The translations under genes and the position numbers were made by a program. This document shows, piece by piece, positions 25,020 through 33,666 of a stretch of 64,000 bases of DNA. The notes below the pieces were generated by a model. That model made no database searches, was not told the DNA's origin, and saw only the letters and a list, made by a program, of their open reading frames with translations. This stretch comes from Paenibacillus phoenicis. GTDB lineage: Bacteria; Bacillota; Bacilli; Paenibacillales; Paenibacillaceae. Position 1 is the first letter of the stretch. Each line of letters opens with the position of its first letter. The stretch lies in contig NZ_JAYERP010000001.1 of the NCBI RefSeq assembly GCF_034718895.1, positions 4,349,001-4,413,000 on the forward strand, read 5' to 3'.

Positions 25020-27254
25020 ATGGAAAAAGCATTGCCTGCCGCCGGCGCGAATCACGACCAAACGACGTTGCAAATTACCGGGATGACCTGCGCTGCCTGT
25101 GCGGCACGGATCGAGAAGGGGTTAAACCGGCTGCCCGGCGTGAAACAAGCCAACGTCAATCTGGCGCTTGAAACGGCGCAAGTGCGGTATGAGCCGGGGA
25201 CGGTCTCGATCGAGCAGATCATCGATAAGGTAAGCCAGTTGGGCTACGGTGCGGTGTTGAAGCCGTCGGAGAAGGAGTCCGGGGATATCCGCGCGCGGGA
25301 AATCCGGAAGCAAAGAAATAAGCTGATCGTGTCGGCAGTGCTCGCGTTCCCGCTGCTGTGGGCGATGGCCGGGCATTTTTCCTTCACCTCATGGATCTGG
25401 ACGCCGGAGCTGTTTATGAACCCGTGGTTCCAGCTCGTGCTGGCGACGCCGGTGCAATTTATGATCGGCTGGGGCTTTTACGTCGGGGCGTACAAAGCGC
25501 TGCGCAGCCGCAGCGCTAACATGGACGTATTGGTCGCGCTCGGTACGTCGGCGGCGTATTTTTACAGTCTGTATTTGAGCTTGGAGTCTTTGTCGATGCC
25601 TCACGGGCATACCCCCCAGCTGTATTATGAAACGAGCTCGATCCTGATTACGTTGATCCTGCTCGGCAAATGGTTTGAGGCGTTAGCCAAAGGCCGCTCC
25701 TCCCAAGCGATCAAAACGTTGATGGGGCTGCAGGCCAAAACGGCGCTGATCCTCAAAGACGGCGTTGAAACGGTGGTACCGATCGAAGCGGTTGTCCCGG
25801 GGGACGTATTGATCGTCAAACCGGGCGAAAAGATCCCGGTTGATGGGGTAGTCATCGGCGGCGTCTCGTCCGTCGATGAATCGATGTTAACTGGGGAGAG
25901 TATCCCGGTGGAGAAGAAGGAAGGCGACACGGTCATCGGCGCGACCGTCAACAAACATGGCGTGCTGCGCGTGCAAGCGGCCAAGGTTGGCAGCGAAACC
26001 GCGCTGGCGCAAATCATCCGCGTTGTAGAAGAAGCACAAGGCTCGAAAGCGCCAATTCAGCGGGTAGCGGATGTGATTTCCGGGATTTTTGTCCCGATTG
26101 TGGTTGGGATCGCTGTAGTTACGTTCTTGGTGTGGTTTTTCTTCGTGGCGCCGGGCAGCTTCGCCGTGGCGCTGGAAAAGGCGATCGCCGTGCTGGTCAT
26201 CGCATGCCCTTGCGCGTTGGGGCTGGCGACGCCAACGTCGATTATGGCCGGGTCCGGACGGGCCGCGGAGTACGGCATCCTGTTTAAGGGCGGCGAGCAC
26301 CTCGAGGCCGCCCAAGGGCTGCAAGCGATCGTGCTGGATAAGACCGGCACGATCACGCGGGGGCAGCCGGAGCTGCGGGAAGTCGTCCCGGCCGAAGGCT
26401 GGGACGACGCGGCATTGCTCCGGCTCGTCGGCGCCGCCGAGCGCGGCTCCGAGCATCCGCTGGCGGATGCTCTGGTGGCCGGGGCGCGGGCGCGCGCCCT
26501 GGATCTGCCCGAGGCAACCGCCTTTGAGGCGGTGCCCGGGCATGGGATTACGGCGGTCGTCGAGGACCGCCGGGTGCTCGCCGGCACGCGCCGCCTGATG
26601 GCGCGTGAAGGCGTCGACGTCTCCGCCGCGGAGGCCGGCATGGCCGCGCTGGAAGCGGCCGGCCAAACCGTGCTGCTCGTGGCGGTCGACGGCGTCTACG
26701 CCGGCATGGTCGCCGTGAGCGACACCGTGAAGGAGACGTCCAAGGCCGCAGTAGCGCGGCTGAAGGAGATGGGCCTTCACGTGGTGATGATCACCGGCGA
26801 CAACGTGCGCACCGCCCAGGCGATCGCCGCCGAGGTCGGGATCGACGAGGTGCTGGCCGAGGTGCTCCCGGAAGGCAAAGCCGCCGAGGTGAAAAAGCTC
26901 CAGGCCCGCGGCCTGAAGACGGCGATGGTTGGAGACGGCATTAACGACGCTCCGGCACTTGCCGTGGCCGACGTAGGCATCGCCATCGGCACGGGCACCG
27001 ACGTGGCCATGGAGGCCGCCGACGTCACGCTGATGCGCGGCGACCTGGAGGGCGTGCCGGATGCGATCGCTATGAGCAAGCGCACGATGGGCAATATCAA
27101 GCAGAACTTGTTCTGGGCGCTCGCCTACAATACGATCGGCATTCCTGTAGCCGCTGCGGGCTTTCTGGCTCCGTGGCTGGCCGGGGCTGCGATGGCGCTT
27201 AGTTCTGTCTCCGTTGTGCTGAACGCGCTGCGTTTGCAGCGGGTGAAGCTGTAA
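25020..27254 (+). CDS. copA: Cu(I)-exporting P1B-type ATPase CopA
   Basis: A 744-residue membrane pump. One N-terminal metal-binding domain ([17 protein letters not shown], about 20-80) precedes eight membrane helices. The ion-binding CPC motif ([13 protein letters not shown]), phosphorylation site DKTGTIT, TGDN and the hinge [10 protein letters not shown] are all present. ATP hydrolysis exports Cu(I). One metal-binding domain rather than two distinguishes it from Bacillus subtilis CopA. GC content climbs sharply across the nucleotide-binding region (about 26400-27060). The ATG at 25020 follows TGGAGGA; an upstream in-frame ATG (24993) lacks a good site. Confidence 0.96.
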   Translation: MEKALPAAGANHDQTTLQITGMTCAACAARIEKGLNRLPGVKQANVNLALETAQVRYEPGTVSIEQIIDKVSQLGYGAVLKPSEKESGDIRAREIRKQRNKLIVSAVLAFPLLWAMAGHFSFTSWIWTPELFMNPWFQLVLATPVQFMIGWGFYVGAYKALRSRSANMDVLVALGTSAAYFYSLYLSLESLSMPHGHTPQLYYETSSILITLILLGKWFEALAKGRSSQAIKTLMGLQAKTALILKDGVETVVPIEAVVPGDVLIVKPGEKIPVDGVVIGGVSSVDESMLTGESIPVEKKEGDTVIGATVNKHGVLRVQAAKVGSETALAQIIRVVEEAQGSKAPIQRVADVISGIFVPIVVGIAVVTFLVWFFFVAPGSFAVALEKAIAVLVIACPCALGLATPTSIMAGSGRAAEYGILFKGGEHLEAAQGLQAIVLDKTGTITRGQPELREVVPAEGWDDAALLRLVGAAERGSEHPLADALVAGARARALDLPEATAFEAVPGHGITAVVEDRRVLAGTRRLMAREGVDVSAAEAGMAALEAAGQTVLLVAVDGVYAGMVAVSDTVKETSKAAVARLKEMGLHVVMITGDNVRTAQAIAAEVGIDEVLAEVLPEGKAAEVKKLQARGLKTAMVGDGINDAPALAVADVGIAIGTGTDVAMEAADVTLMRGDLEGVPDAIAMSKRTMGNIKQNLFWALAYNTIGIPVAAAGFLAPWLAGAAMALSSVSVVLNALRLQRVKL

Positions 27255-27272
27255 CTATACAATGCCAAACGA

Positions 27273-27339
27273 AACGAGCCTTCCAGGCCGTAAGGTTCCG
27301 GATTTTGTTCCGGTCTTGCGAGGGAAGGCTCGTTTTTTT
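27273..27339 (+). terminator. Terminator after copA
   Basis: AACGAGCCTTCC pairs perfectly with GGAAGGCTCGTT around a structured loop, followed by a T run. Confidence 0.92.
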
Positions 27340-27349
27340 GATGTAGATT

Positions 27350-27967
27350 CTATTTTTTTGGATGGGTGAGGGGATCCCCGATAATGCCTTGATCCTCCAG
27401 GGCGAGAAGCAGCTTCTTCATGAGTTCGACGGTTGCCGTAATGGCTGGCACGTCGGGCTTCTTTAATTTCTCCGTACAGGTCAAAGTGGCACGTCCGTTC
27501 TTGATCCGCAGCCGTACATGGATCTTGGAATGAAGGTTCAGCAACTCTTCGATCCCTTCGTACTTCAATACCGATCGCAGCAGACTGGGATGGGAAGCTT
27601 TTGCTTGAAACTTCTTATTCATTGCGGAGTTTGGGAGTGAGGCTTCCCGGAGCCCCCAGGTAAACCAGGCCAAGACATGTCGTTTGGCCGAAAATAACAC
27701 GAACTCCAGCTTACGGCGCGGCCGGTAGCTGTATTTCACGGTGATCGCGTACTCGTTACCGGAGGTGTCGTTATTCGGGTCGGTGATCGTCACCTTACAG
27801 GATCCGAAGCGTGGGGAAAGCGGCAGACGGACATGCTGCCCCTTATACTTCCAGTTCCTGAACGTTCCTGCGGCGTAAGTCCCTCCAGAGGTTCTGGCAT
27901 ACTCTTTCAGCAGGGCTGTCGACTTCGGTTCCCACCACGGTTTACTTTTTACTGTCGTCTGCGTCAT
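27350..27967 (-). CDS. Uncharacterised protein of an SPFH-linked operon
   Basis: A 205-residue soluble protein, function not recognised. It has no signal peptide or membrane helix and is basic, with aromatic-rich segments (KPWWEPKSTALLKEYA, FRNWKYKGQHVRLPL) and a predicted beta-rich middle. The ATG at 27967 lies inside the 3' end of the upstream ribbon-helix-helix gene (26-bp overlap), so the two are translationally coupled. The longer frame back to 28057 is only overlap with that gene. With the SPFH gene it forms a three-gene operon. A structural or toxin-like partner role is conceivable, but nothing in the sequence proves it. Confidence 0.72.
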   Translation of the reverse strand: MTQTTVKSKPWWEPKSTALLKEYARTSGGTYAAGTFRNWKYKGQHVRLPLSPRFGSCKVTITDPNNDTSGNEYAITVKYSYRPRRKLEFVLFSAKRHVLAWFTWGLREASLPNSAMNKKFQAKASHPSLLRSVLKYEGIEELLNLHSKIHVRLRIKNGRATLTCTEKLKKPDVPAITATVELMKKLLLALEDQGIIGDPLTHPKK

Positions 27968-28148
27968 GCTTCTCTTCCTCCTTGCCCGGCGCCCGGGTGG
28001 AAGGCAGTCTTCCCTCGCGGCGCAATGCTTCTCGCAGCAGGTATTCGATATGCCCATTCACGCTTCGGAATTCATCCGCTGCCCAGCGTTCCAAAGCCTG
28101 ATAAAGAGTCGGGTCAAGGCGAAGTGGGAAGCTCTTCTTGCTGGCCAT
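27942..28148 (-). CDS. Arc-type ribbon-helix-helix DNA-binding protein
   Basis: A 68-residue protein. Residues 3-45 fit an Arc/MetJ ribbon-helix-helix: the strand KKSFPLRLDPTLYQAL, then AADEFRSVNGHIEYLLREALRR, where NGHIEYLLREAL is the typical second helix. A charged tail (GKEEEKHDADDSKK) follows. Such proteins act as small repressors or antitoxins. It sits between an SPFH gene (19 bp upstream) and an unknown gene that its own 3' end overlaps. Autoregulation of this operon is likely but not demonstrated. Confidence 0.8.
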   Translation of the reverse strand: MASKKSFPLRLDPTLYQALERWAADEFRSVNGHIEYLLREALRREGRLPSTRAPGKEEEKHDADDSKK

Positions 28149-28167
28149 CGTGAATGGATGCCCCTAA

Positions 28168-29025
28168 TTAATACAACGTGCTAGTATTGATGACCGGCTG
28201 GGCGGAACGGTCGGATACGACAGCGACGAGCAGGTTGTTAATCATCGCGGCTTTACGTTCGTCATCCAGCTCGACAACTTGACCGGCCTGCAGCCGTTCG
28301 ATCGCCATTTGAACCATGGTGACGGCGCCGTCGACGATTTTCTCGCGAGCCGCAATGATCGCTTCGGCTTGTTGGCGTTGCAGCATCGCGCTTGCGATTT
28401 CGGTCGAGTAGGCCAGATGCGTCAAACGCGACTCAATGACCTTAACGCCGGCGATGGCCAGACGGTTCTGCAATTCGCTGGTGAGCTCCAACGCAATCTC
28501 TTCCGTATTGGCGCGCAGGGAGAAGCCGGTGTCGGAATCGTCCAATTGGTCGTACGGATATTTGCTGGCGACGTGGCGCAGTGCAGCTTCGCTCTGAATT
28601 TCCACGAAGGTTTCGTATTCATCCACTTCAAATAGCGCTTTGGCGGAGTCGACCACCGAAAACACGACAACAGTGGCGATTTCGATCGGGTTCCCTTTGA
28701 CATCATTGACTTTCAGTTTGGCGCTGTTGAAGTTGCGAACGCGCAGCGAAACTTTTTTGCGAGTTGAGAACGGGATGGCAAGATAGAAGCCGCTCTTGCG
28801 GATCACGCCGAGGTAACGGCCGAAGAAGGTGACGACAGCCGATTGGTTTGGCTGTACGATCGTCAGCCCGGTCAAGAGCACGAAGGCGATGACGAAGGAG
28901 AGCACACCGCCGGCCACGGGAACGACATCGTTTAACGTGACGAGAAATGTCCCCAACGCAATAAATCCGAAAATGAACAACAGGGCAACAAAACCGTTTA
29001 GGCACGAAATTTCTTTTTCTTTCAT
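28168..29025 (-). CDS. SPFH/Band-7 domain membrane protein
   Basis: A 285-residue stomatin/prohibitin-like protein. Two adjacent N-terminal membrane segments (about 10-30 and 36-58) are followed by the SPFH domain from about 60 ([30 protein letters not shown]) to about 210. A helical tail with [25 protein letters not shown] completes it. SPFH proteins form membrane rings or microdomain scaffolds. I chose ATG 29025 because GGAG lies 11 bp upstream; the in-frame GTG 12 bases earlier touches that site. It is first in an operon with a ribbon-helix-helix gene and an unknown gene. Confidence 0.9.
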   Translation of the reverse strand: MKEKEISCLNGFVALLFIFGFIALGTFLVTLNDVVPVAGGVLSFVIAFVLLTGLTIVQPNQSAVVTFFGRYLGVIRKSGFYLAIPFSTRKKVSLRVRNFNSAKLKVNDVKGNPIEIATVVVFSVVDSAKALFEVDEYETFVEIQSEAALRHVASKYPYDQLDDSDTGFSLRANTEEIALELTSELQNRLAIAGVKVIESRLTHLAYSTEIASAMLQRQQAEAIIAAREKIVDGAVTMVQMAIERLQAGQVVELDDERKAAMINNLLVAVVSDRSAQPVINTSTLY

Positions 29026-29128
29026 ATAAAGTGACACTCCTTCACATATTAAATTGATATTTATATGATATCACTTTTGCAAAATAATGTAAATATTAGG
29101 CGGCGATATTCTCTGCCGGGGGCTTTTA

Positions 29129-29150
29129 CATGATTATCCCCTTCGCTCAG
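29129..29150 (-). repeat. Dispersed repeat family A, single copy
   Basis: The reverse complement starts CTGAGCGAAGGGGATAATCA, nearly identical to the units at 13278 and 13455. Confidence 0.7.
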
Positions 29151-29210
29151 ATAGAATAGTTATCGATGGAGCAGAACTGTGTGAACCAATTGAAGCTTGG
29201 ATGGGAGTGA

Positions 29211-29282
29211 AGATGAGGATGGAGATGAGGATGGAGATGAGGATGGAGATGAGGATGGAGATGAGGATGGAGATGAGGATGG
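29211..29282 (+). repeat. Six perfect copies of a 12-bp tandem repeat
   Basis: AGATGAGGATGG repeats six times without a mismatch, with an imperfect start just upstream. Translated it gives MEMR or HPHL repeats, but no ribosome site or promoter fits. Confidence 0.95.
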
Positions 29283-29338
29283 TGTCTTATGGGATGGAAT
29301 GGGGAGGGAATGAGGTTGGAAGCGAGACGGCCTCGCGG

Positions 29339-29560
29339 CTGATCGAACGGGATAGGCGTGTGCAAGTGGAATCGCAGATGATTAAACGGGATAGGCGTGG
29401 GTAAGTGGAACTTCAGCTGATCAAACGGGATAGGCGTTGGGTAAGTGGAACTTCAGCTGATCGAACGGGATAGGCGTGTGCAAGTGGAACCGCGGCTGAT
29501 CAAACGGGATTATGCGTGGACAACTGGAATCGCTGCTGATCCAGGGCAAGATAGGCGGGG
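29339..29560 (+). repeat. Dispersed repeat family A, 39-40-bp tandem array
   Basis: CTGATCRAACGGGATAGGCG followed by TGTGCAAGTGGAA-type sequence starts at 29339, 29378, 29417, 29457, 29496 and 29536 (last copy diverged). Two further degenerate units (GGGTGCRACAGACAGG at about 29583 and 29620) follow. The unit aligns with the array at 13278. Confidence 0.88.
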
Positions 29561-29874
29561 ACGGCCGTATCTTAGCTGTCAGGGTGCGACAGACAGGAAC
29601 GCCCGTACCGTAGCAGTCGGGGTGCAACAGACAGGGACAGCCTGGCCTTAGCTGATCAGAGCACGACCGGCAGGTTTAGCCCGTCCCGTCGTACTCGCAA
29701 TAGGGGCTGACGGTACCGCCGCCAGGTGCGGGCTATCCAGGCAGTCCAGGCTGCCCGCACCATTAGCTTCGTCCCCAGCGTAGCTCTGGATATAGTGTAG
29801 ACGTCCCCGAACGTCTGTGATCCACCTCCTGCCTAGAAGGGGGCGCCTGTACCGTAGTGCGATGTTTCATGGGC

Positions 29875-31323
29875 TTAATCCAAGGAGCGTACGATTTCGC
29901 TTAGACGGGCGATGCCTTCCGTCAGTTCTTCGGCGGTGGCGTAGGCGTAGGAGAGGCGCAGGTGGCTGCCGGAGGCGCGGTTGTACAGGTGGCCGGGGTT
30001 GATCAGAAGGCCGGCTTTTAGGGCGGCGTCAAATATTTTGCGCGGGGAGGGGGAGTTGTGCAGGTTCAGCCAGATGTAAAACCCTCCCTGCGGCACCTTC
30101 CAGTCCGCGATATCGCGAAAATACCGCTCCAACGCGTCCACCGCCGCCTCTCGCCGCAGGCGGAGCGCCGCCCGCAGCCGTTCAAGATGGCGGTCGTAGC
30201 TGCCGCTTTCCAGCCATTCCGCTGCCATCTGTTGCGAGAGGGCGCTAGAGCCGTAATCGCTTTGCATCTTGATGTCTGCAAGCCGCTCGATGACGGGCTG
30301 CGGTCCGGCAATCCAGCCAATCCGCAGGCCGGGGCTGAGGGATTTGGACAAGCTGCCCAGATACAGTACGCTGCCGCTGGCGTCATGAGCCTTCAGCGGC
30401 AGGGGCGGCGGGGCGTCCAGCCACAACTCGCGGTAGACATCATCTTCAACGAGGGGGAAACGGGCTGCCTCGCAGACGTCCAGCAGCTGACGTCGCCGCG
30501 CTTCGCTCATAACCGTTCCGCTTGGATTATGGAAGGTCGGAATGGTATACAGCAATGCGCCCGCATATTGCTTGGCGTACACAGAAACCAGGTCGGCGCG
30601 CAGGCCTTGTTCATCCATCGGGACACCGCGCAGCTTCATTCCGGCGCTCTGAAAAACGGGAACCGAATACAGATACGACGGTCGTTCGGTCAGTACCGTC
30701 GAGCCCTGGGGGAGCAGGCCGACGGCAATGAGCTGGAGCGCCTGCAAGGCGCCGGAGATTATCAGCAGCGAAGCCGGCGATACGGTGATGCCTTGGAGGC
30801 TCAGCCGGGCGGCGATGGCCTCCCGGAGCCGCAGGTCCCCGTTGGGCTCGCCATAGCCCAGGTTTGTGACATTGGTGGCCATCCGACCCAACAGCTCGGC
30901 CATTTCGGATTGCGGCAGCAGGTCCGGGCCCATCTCGCCGGTGCCGAGTCGCAAAATGCCGGGCTGGAACTCAGCCCGGTTAATCTCCTGCACGGCAGGC
31001 AAATTAGGGTACTGCACGCCGGAGCTGACGTATTCGTTCCAATCGGGCGGCGGGGAGGCGGTCAGCACGCCCCAGGTCCGGTTAACGACGCGGGTGCCGC
31101 CGCCCCGGTCGCCCTGAAGCAGCCCGGCTGCGATCAGCTCGTCCAGCGCGGCGACGACTGTGCTGCGGTTGACGCCAAACCGCGCGGCCAGCTCCCGCTG
31201 GGACGGGATGCGTGTCCCCACCGGCCATTCGCCGCTGGCGATTCGATCACAAAGATGCTCCATGATTTGGCGATGGAGCGGAATGGGCGAATTTCGGCTG
31301 GGACGCCAGGTCGAATGATTCAT
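29875..31323 (-). CDS. MocR-type regulator (GntR helix-turn-helix fused to aminotransferase fold)
   Basis: A 482-residue protein. A GntR winged helix (about 12-80) includes PLHRQIMEHLCDRIASGEWPVGTRIPSQRELAARFGVNRST. A fold-type I aminotransferase domain (about 125-480) has the PLP-binding Lys in GSLSKSLSPGLRIGWI and an Asp in VEDDVYREL. MocR regulators bind pyridoxal phosphate or amino acids and control neighbouring genes. It is divergent from a LysE-family exporter gene, and a palindrome lies between them, so it probably controls export of an amino compound. The ATG follows AGGGGG. Confidence 0.92.
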   Translation of the reverse strand: MNHSTWRPSRNSPIPLHRQIMEHLCDRIASGEWPVGTRIPSQRELAARFGVNRSTVVAALDELIAAGLLQGDRGGGTRVVNRTWGVLTASPPPDWNEYVSSGVQYPNLPAVQEINRAEFQPGILRLGTGEMGPDLLPQSEMAELLGRMATNVTNLGYGEPNGDLRLREAIAARLSLQGITVSPASLLIISGALQALQLIAVGLLPQGSTVLTERPSYLYSVPVFQSAGMKLRGVPMDEQGLRADLVSVYAKQYAGALLYTIPTFHNPSGTVMSEARRRQLLDVCEAARFPLVEDDVYRELWLDAPPPLPLKAHDASGSVLYLGSLSKSLSPGLRIGWIAGPQPVIERLADIKMQSDYGSSALSQQMAAEWLESGSYDRHLERLRAALRLRREAAVDALERYFRDIADWKVPQGGFYIWLNLHNSPSPRKIFDAALKAGLLINPGHLYNRASGSHLRLSYAYATAEELTEGIARLSEIVRSLD

Positions 31324-31409
31324 GCGGAATACCCCCTATCTGCAGAACTGTAGATTTTTTGCGCGAACGACGTTATTTTCCCCTATTATATCGTTTGGTT
31401 GGTTTCTGA

Positions 31410-31454
31410 TCCATCCAAATGGATGGAGCTAAATCGGGAGGGGGCGGGTACAAT
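31410..31454 (+). promoter_or_regulatory. Palindrome and -10 box between the MocR and LysE genes
   Basis: TCCATCC-AAAT-GGATGGA (31410-31427) is a perfect 7-bp-arm palindrome. TACAAT follows at 31449-31454 ahead of the exporter gene. It is the likely operator of the divergent MocR protein. Confidence 0.55.
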
Positions 31455-31487
31455 AGGGTTCGAGACAGAGATCAGAGGGGGAGAGAG

Positions 31488-32111
31488 ATGTTTAGTGCTG
31501 CGATTCATGGGTTCTTTCTGGCGGTTGGACTTATTTTGCCATTAGGCGTGCAGAATGTGTTTGTGTTTAACCAGGGGGCTGCCGGACGAAAGCTCCGCCG
31601 GGCCTTGCCGGCTGTTCTGACCGCCGCTTTGGGCGATACGATATTGATTTTGCTAGCTGTGTTGGGGGTCTCGGTGCTGGTCTTGTCATGGACTTGGCTG
31701 AAAACCGTACTCTTTGCGGCAGGCGCCGTCTTTATGCTATACATTGGCTGGACCATCTGGAGGGACGTGTCCAAACCGTCTTCCGCCGGGCCATCCGGGC
31801 TGCCAGCTAAACAGCAGGTGGTGTTTGCATTGTCGGTGACGTTTTTGAATCCCCATGCGATTCTGGATACGGTTGGCGTGATCGGGACAAGCTCTCTGGA
31901 TTATACCGGCGGGGCGAAAGGGGCGTTTACGCTGGCTGCGATTCTGGTGTCGTGGGTCTGGTTTTTCGGATTGGCATGGGCAGGCAAAACACTCGGAAGC
32001 TTGGACCGGGGAGGTCAACTGCTCCAGGGGATCAATCGATTGTCTGCGCTTATCGTCTGGGGGATGGCGTTATATATGATCGGTGCCGTGGTCGCTGATC
32101 ACTTGAAGTAG
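31488..32111 (+). CDS. LysE/ArgO-family amino acid exporter
   Basis: A 207-residue membrane protein with six helices. It has the family's N-terminal GFFLAVGLILPLGVQNVFVFNQGA and the ALGDTILILLAVLGVSVL helix. The second half repeats the pattern (FALSVTFLNPHAILDTVGVIG). These exporters remove basic or other amino acids. The ATG at 31488 follows GAGGGGGAGAG; the frame upstream to 31419 is not needed. It is divergent from the MocR regulator. Confidence 0.9.
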   Translation: MFSAAIHGFFLAVGLILPLGVQNVFVFNQGAAGRKLRRALPAVLTAALGDTILILLAVLGVSVLVLSWTWLKTVLFAAGAVFMLYIGWTIWRDVSKPSSAGPSGLPAKQQVVFALSVTFLNPHAILDTVGVIGTSSLDYTGGAKGAFTLAAILVSWVWFFGLAWAGKTLGSLDRGGQLLQGINRLSALIVWGMALYMIGAVVADHLK

Positions 32112-32224
32112 GGCGGCGGGGAGCCTTGAAGCTCAGTATGACACTGGGATGCAAGCGGCTTGCTTCCTGTTGGGGAAAGTTCCATAATTAGGAATAACAT
32201 AAAGCAAGGGATAGGAGTGAGGAG

Positions 32225-32968
32225 ATGAACGAGACGATATCCAAAATGCTGGAGCACCGTTCCATTCGTAAATACAGCGATCGTCCGGTGACCCGAGAGC
32301 TGGTGGAACAAATCATATCCGCAGGCCAAATGGCCTCCAGTTCCAGCAATGTACAAGCCTATACCGTGATTGCCGTGACGGACGCGGATCGGAAAGCGAA
32401 GCTGGCCGAGCTTTGCGGGAATCAGGCTTATGTGGCGGAGTGTCCTGTTTTCCTAGTCTGGTGCGCAGATTTGTCAAGACTCAAACGGGCAGCGGAGCGG
32501 CATCTTCCTTCGGAAACGACTTATGAAGGCACGACGGAGAACTTTATTGTAGCTACGGTCGATACGGCGCTGGCAGCGCAAAATGCCGCCATAGCCGCAG
32601 AATCACTGGGCCTTGGCATCGTGTATATCGGCGGTATCCGCAACCATAGCGAGGAGGTGGCGGATCTCCTGGGCCTTCCGCACCTTTCGTATCCTGTATT
32701 CGGGATGTGTCTCGGCTATCCGGATCAAAATCCAGGGGTGCGTCCACGGCTTCCGCTGCCGGCAGTTCTGCACTGGAACCAATATGATACCGCCGGGCAA
32801 GAGGAACAGGTGGCGGCCTATGACGAGGTCATGTCCAAGTATCTGCGTGAACGGACCGGAGGGGCGAAGGATACCCCTTGGTCGGAGCTCATGGCCGAGA
32901 AGCTGGCACAGCCGGCGCGGCTGCATATGCGCGAATTTTTAGAGAAGCGCGGCTTTACCTTGAAATAA
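32225..32968 (+). CDS. Oxygen-insensitive NAD(P)H nitroreductase (NfsA/NfrA1-like)
   Basis: A 247-residue flavoprotein of the nitroreductase fold. The FMN-binding motif LEHRSIRKYSDRPVTRELVE is followed by AGQMASSSSNVQAY and a later IGGIRNHSEEVADLLGLPHLSYPVFGMCLGYP. NfrA-like enzymes use NADPH to reduce FMN, quinones and nitro groups. The length matches NfsA. A GGAGTGAGGAG ribosome site precedes the start. It is monocistronic, followed by terminators. Confidence 0.92.
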   Translation: MNETISKMLEHRSIRKYSDRPVTRELVEQIISAGQMASSSSNVQAYTVIAVTDADRKAKLAELCGNQAYVAECPVFLVWCADLSRLKRAAERHLPSETTYEGTTENFIVATVDTALAAQNAAIAAESLGLGIVYIGGIRNHSEEVADLLGLPHLSYPVFGMCLGYPDQNPGVRPRLPLPAVLHWNQYDTAGQEEQVAAYDEVMSKYLRERTGGAKDTPWSELMAEKLAQPARLHMREFLEKRGFTLK

Positions 32969-32972
32969 TGGC

Positions 32973-33016
32973 AAAAAAAGCTGTCCTAATCGGGTCGTAC
33001 CCGGGGACAGCTTTTT
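32973..33016 (+). terminator. Terminator after the nitroreductase gene
   Basis: AAAAGCTGTCC pairs with GGACAGCTTTT, followed by T-rich sequence. Confidence 0.9.
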
Positions 33017-33026
33017 CGTATTATTA

Positions 33027-33060
33027 GGTCAACCAGAAATTTCTGGTTGGCCTTTTTTCT
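33027..33060 (+). terminator. Second, stronger terminator hairpin
   Basis: GGTCAACCAGAAA and TTTCTGGTTGGCC form a near-perfect 13-bp stem followed directly by TTTTTTCT. It sits just ahead of the IS110 remnant and may insulate it. Confidence 0.88.
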
Positions 33061-33078
33061 TAGGCGCTGTCAGATGGC

Positions 33079-33145
33079 GGTAGCCGGGAGAACGTGCGGC
33101 TTTTAGGGGCAATGATCCCGTCACAAAAACTGTTCTCCCACTACC
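33079..33145 (+). ncRNA. Possible remnant of an IS110 structured (bridge-type) RNA region
   Basis: GGTAG-CC-GGGAGAAC pairs with GTTCTCCC-A-CTACC, enclosing a second GGG/CCC hairpin. It lies in the non-coding region just upstream of the IS110 transposase remnant, where IS110-group elements encode their bridge RNA. Only the fold is visible; expression and function are unknown. Confidence 0.35.
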
Positions 33146-33254
33146 CCCAATGACCATGTTTGAGCTGGTTGAGGCATCGGACCTCGAATCACAAGCGAAG
33201 CTGTGAGATTGGAACCATCGTGGGAGTGCCGGCTATTATTCAGGAGGAGATGAC

Positions 33255-33506
33255 ATGAGACCGGTTATTGGATTGGATGTGTCGAAAGGGACAAGTGTGC
33301 TCCAAGCGTTTACAGATCGAAATAAGCCGTATGGAAACAGTATCACGGTAGAAACGATTCGGGAAACGGCAGGATCGTCACACAGCAAGGCTTGGATTCA
33401 GACAAAGGCAGAGAAGATTCAAGAGAAGATTCAGGCGTTACCGTCTCTAAGCAAGTCAAGCAAAGCACAACAGACGGCTTTGCTGAGTATGGTGGAAATG
33501 GTGTAA
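33255..33506 (+). pseudogene. IS110-family transposase remnant (internally deleted)
   Basis: An 83-codon frame. The start MRPVIGLDVSKGTSVLQAF is the IS110 N-terminus with the first catalytic Asp of its RuvC-like domain. It then jumps to a segment (TVETIRETAGSSHSKAWIQT, then KIQEKIQALPSLSKSSKAQQ) typical of the middle of the protein, and stops after SMVEMV. Intact members are about 400 residues, so most of the catalytic domain and the whole C-terminal domain are missing. AGGAGGAG remains upstream. It is a decayed element, not functional as a recombinase. Confidence 0.75.
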
Positions 33507-33550
33507 GGAAAGAGGGCAAGCCCTACAAAGCATAATACCAAATTTACCCA

Positions 33551-33582
33551 GAAGCATCCGCGCCAACGGAGGCTTCTTTGTG
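33551..33582 (+). terminator. Terminator-like hairpin after the IS110 remnant
   Basis: AGAAGC-TCCG pairs with CGGA-GCTTCT (single-base bulges) and TTTG follows. It may be a relic of the element's own end. Confidence 0.5.
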
Positions 33583-33666
33583 CTGCACAAAAATAGTATA
33601 ACAGTATCTTTGCATTAATCCAATCACTTGGGGTTGACAAACATTAGCTGGTTTTTCGTCGTTAAG

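Larger units (their letters stand above)
29026..29874. other. 849-bp gene-free stretch rich in repeats and stem-loops
   Basis: It contains an AT-rich upstream region with TGATAT...ATATCA (about 29055-29073), one repeat A copy, a 12-bp perfect tandem repeat and a 39-40-bp array. Two stem-loops lie near the right end (29725-29761, GGTGCGGGC/GCCCGCACC; 29796-29815, AGACGT/ACGTCT). Open frames here are repeat by-products and lack ribosome sites. Confidence 0.7.

Noticed and set aside
27968-28057. Longer N-terminus for the 205-residue unknown protein
   Set aside because: The extra 30 codons lie inside the ribbon-helix-helix gene and carry no start with a ribosome site.
29201-29404. Open frames over the 12-bp repeat (Met-Arg-rich on plus, His-Pro-rich on minus)
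   Set aside because: They arise from the simple repeat; no ribosome site, promoter or codon bias supports translation.
29339-29560. Possible CRISPR array
   Set aside because: Units follow each other head to tail at 39-40 bp without unique spacers, and no cas genes are present.
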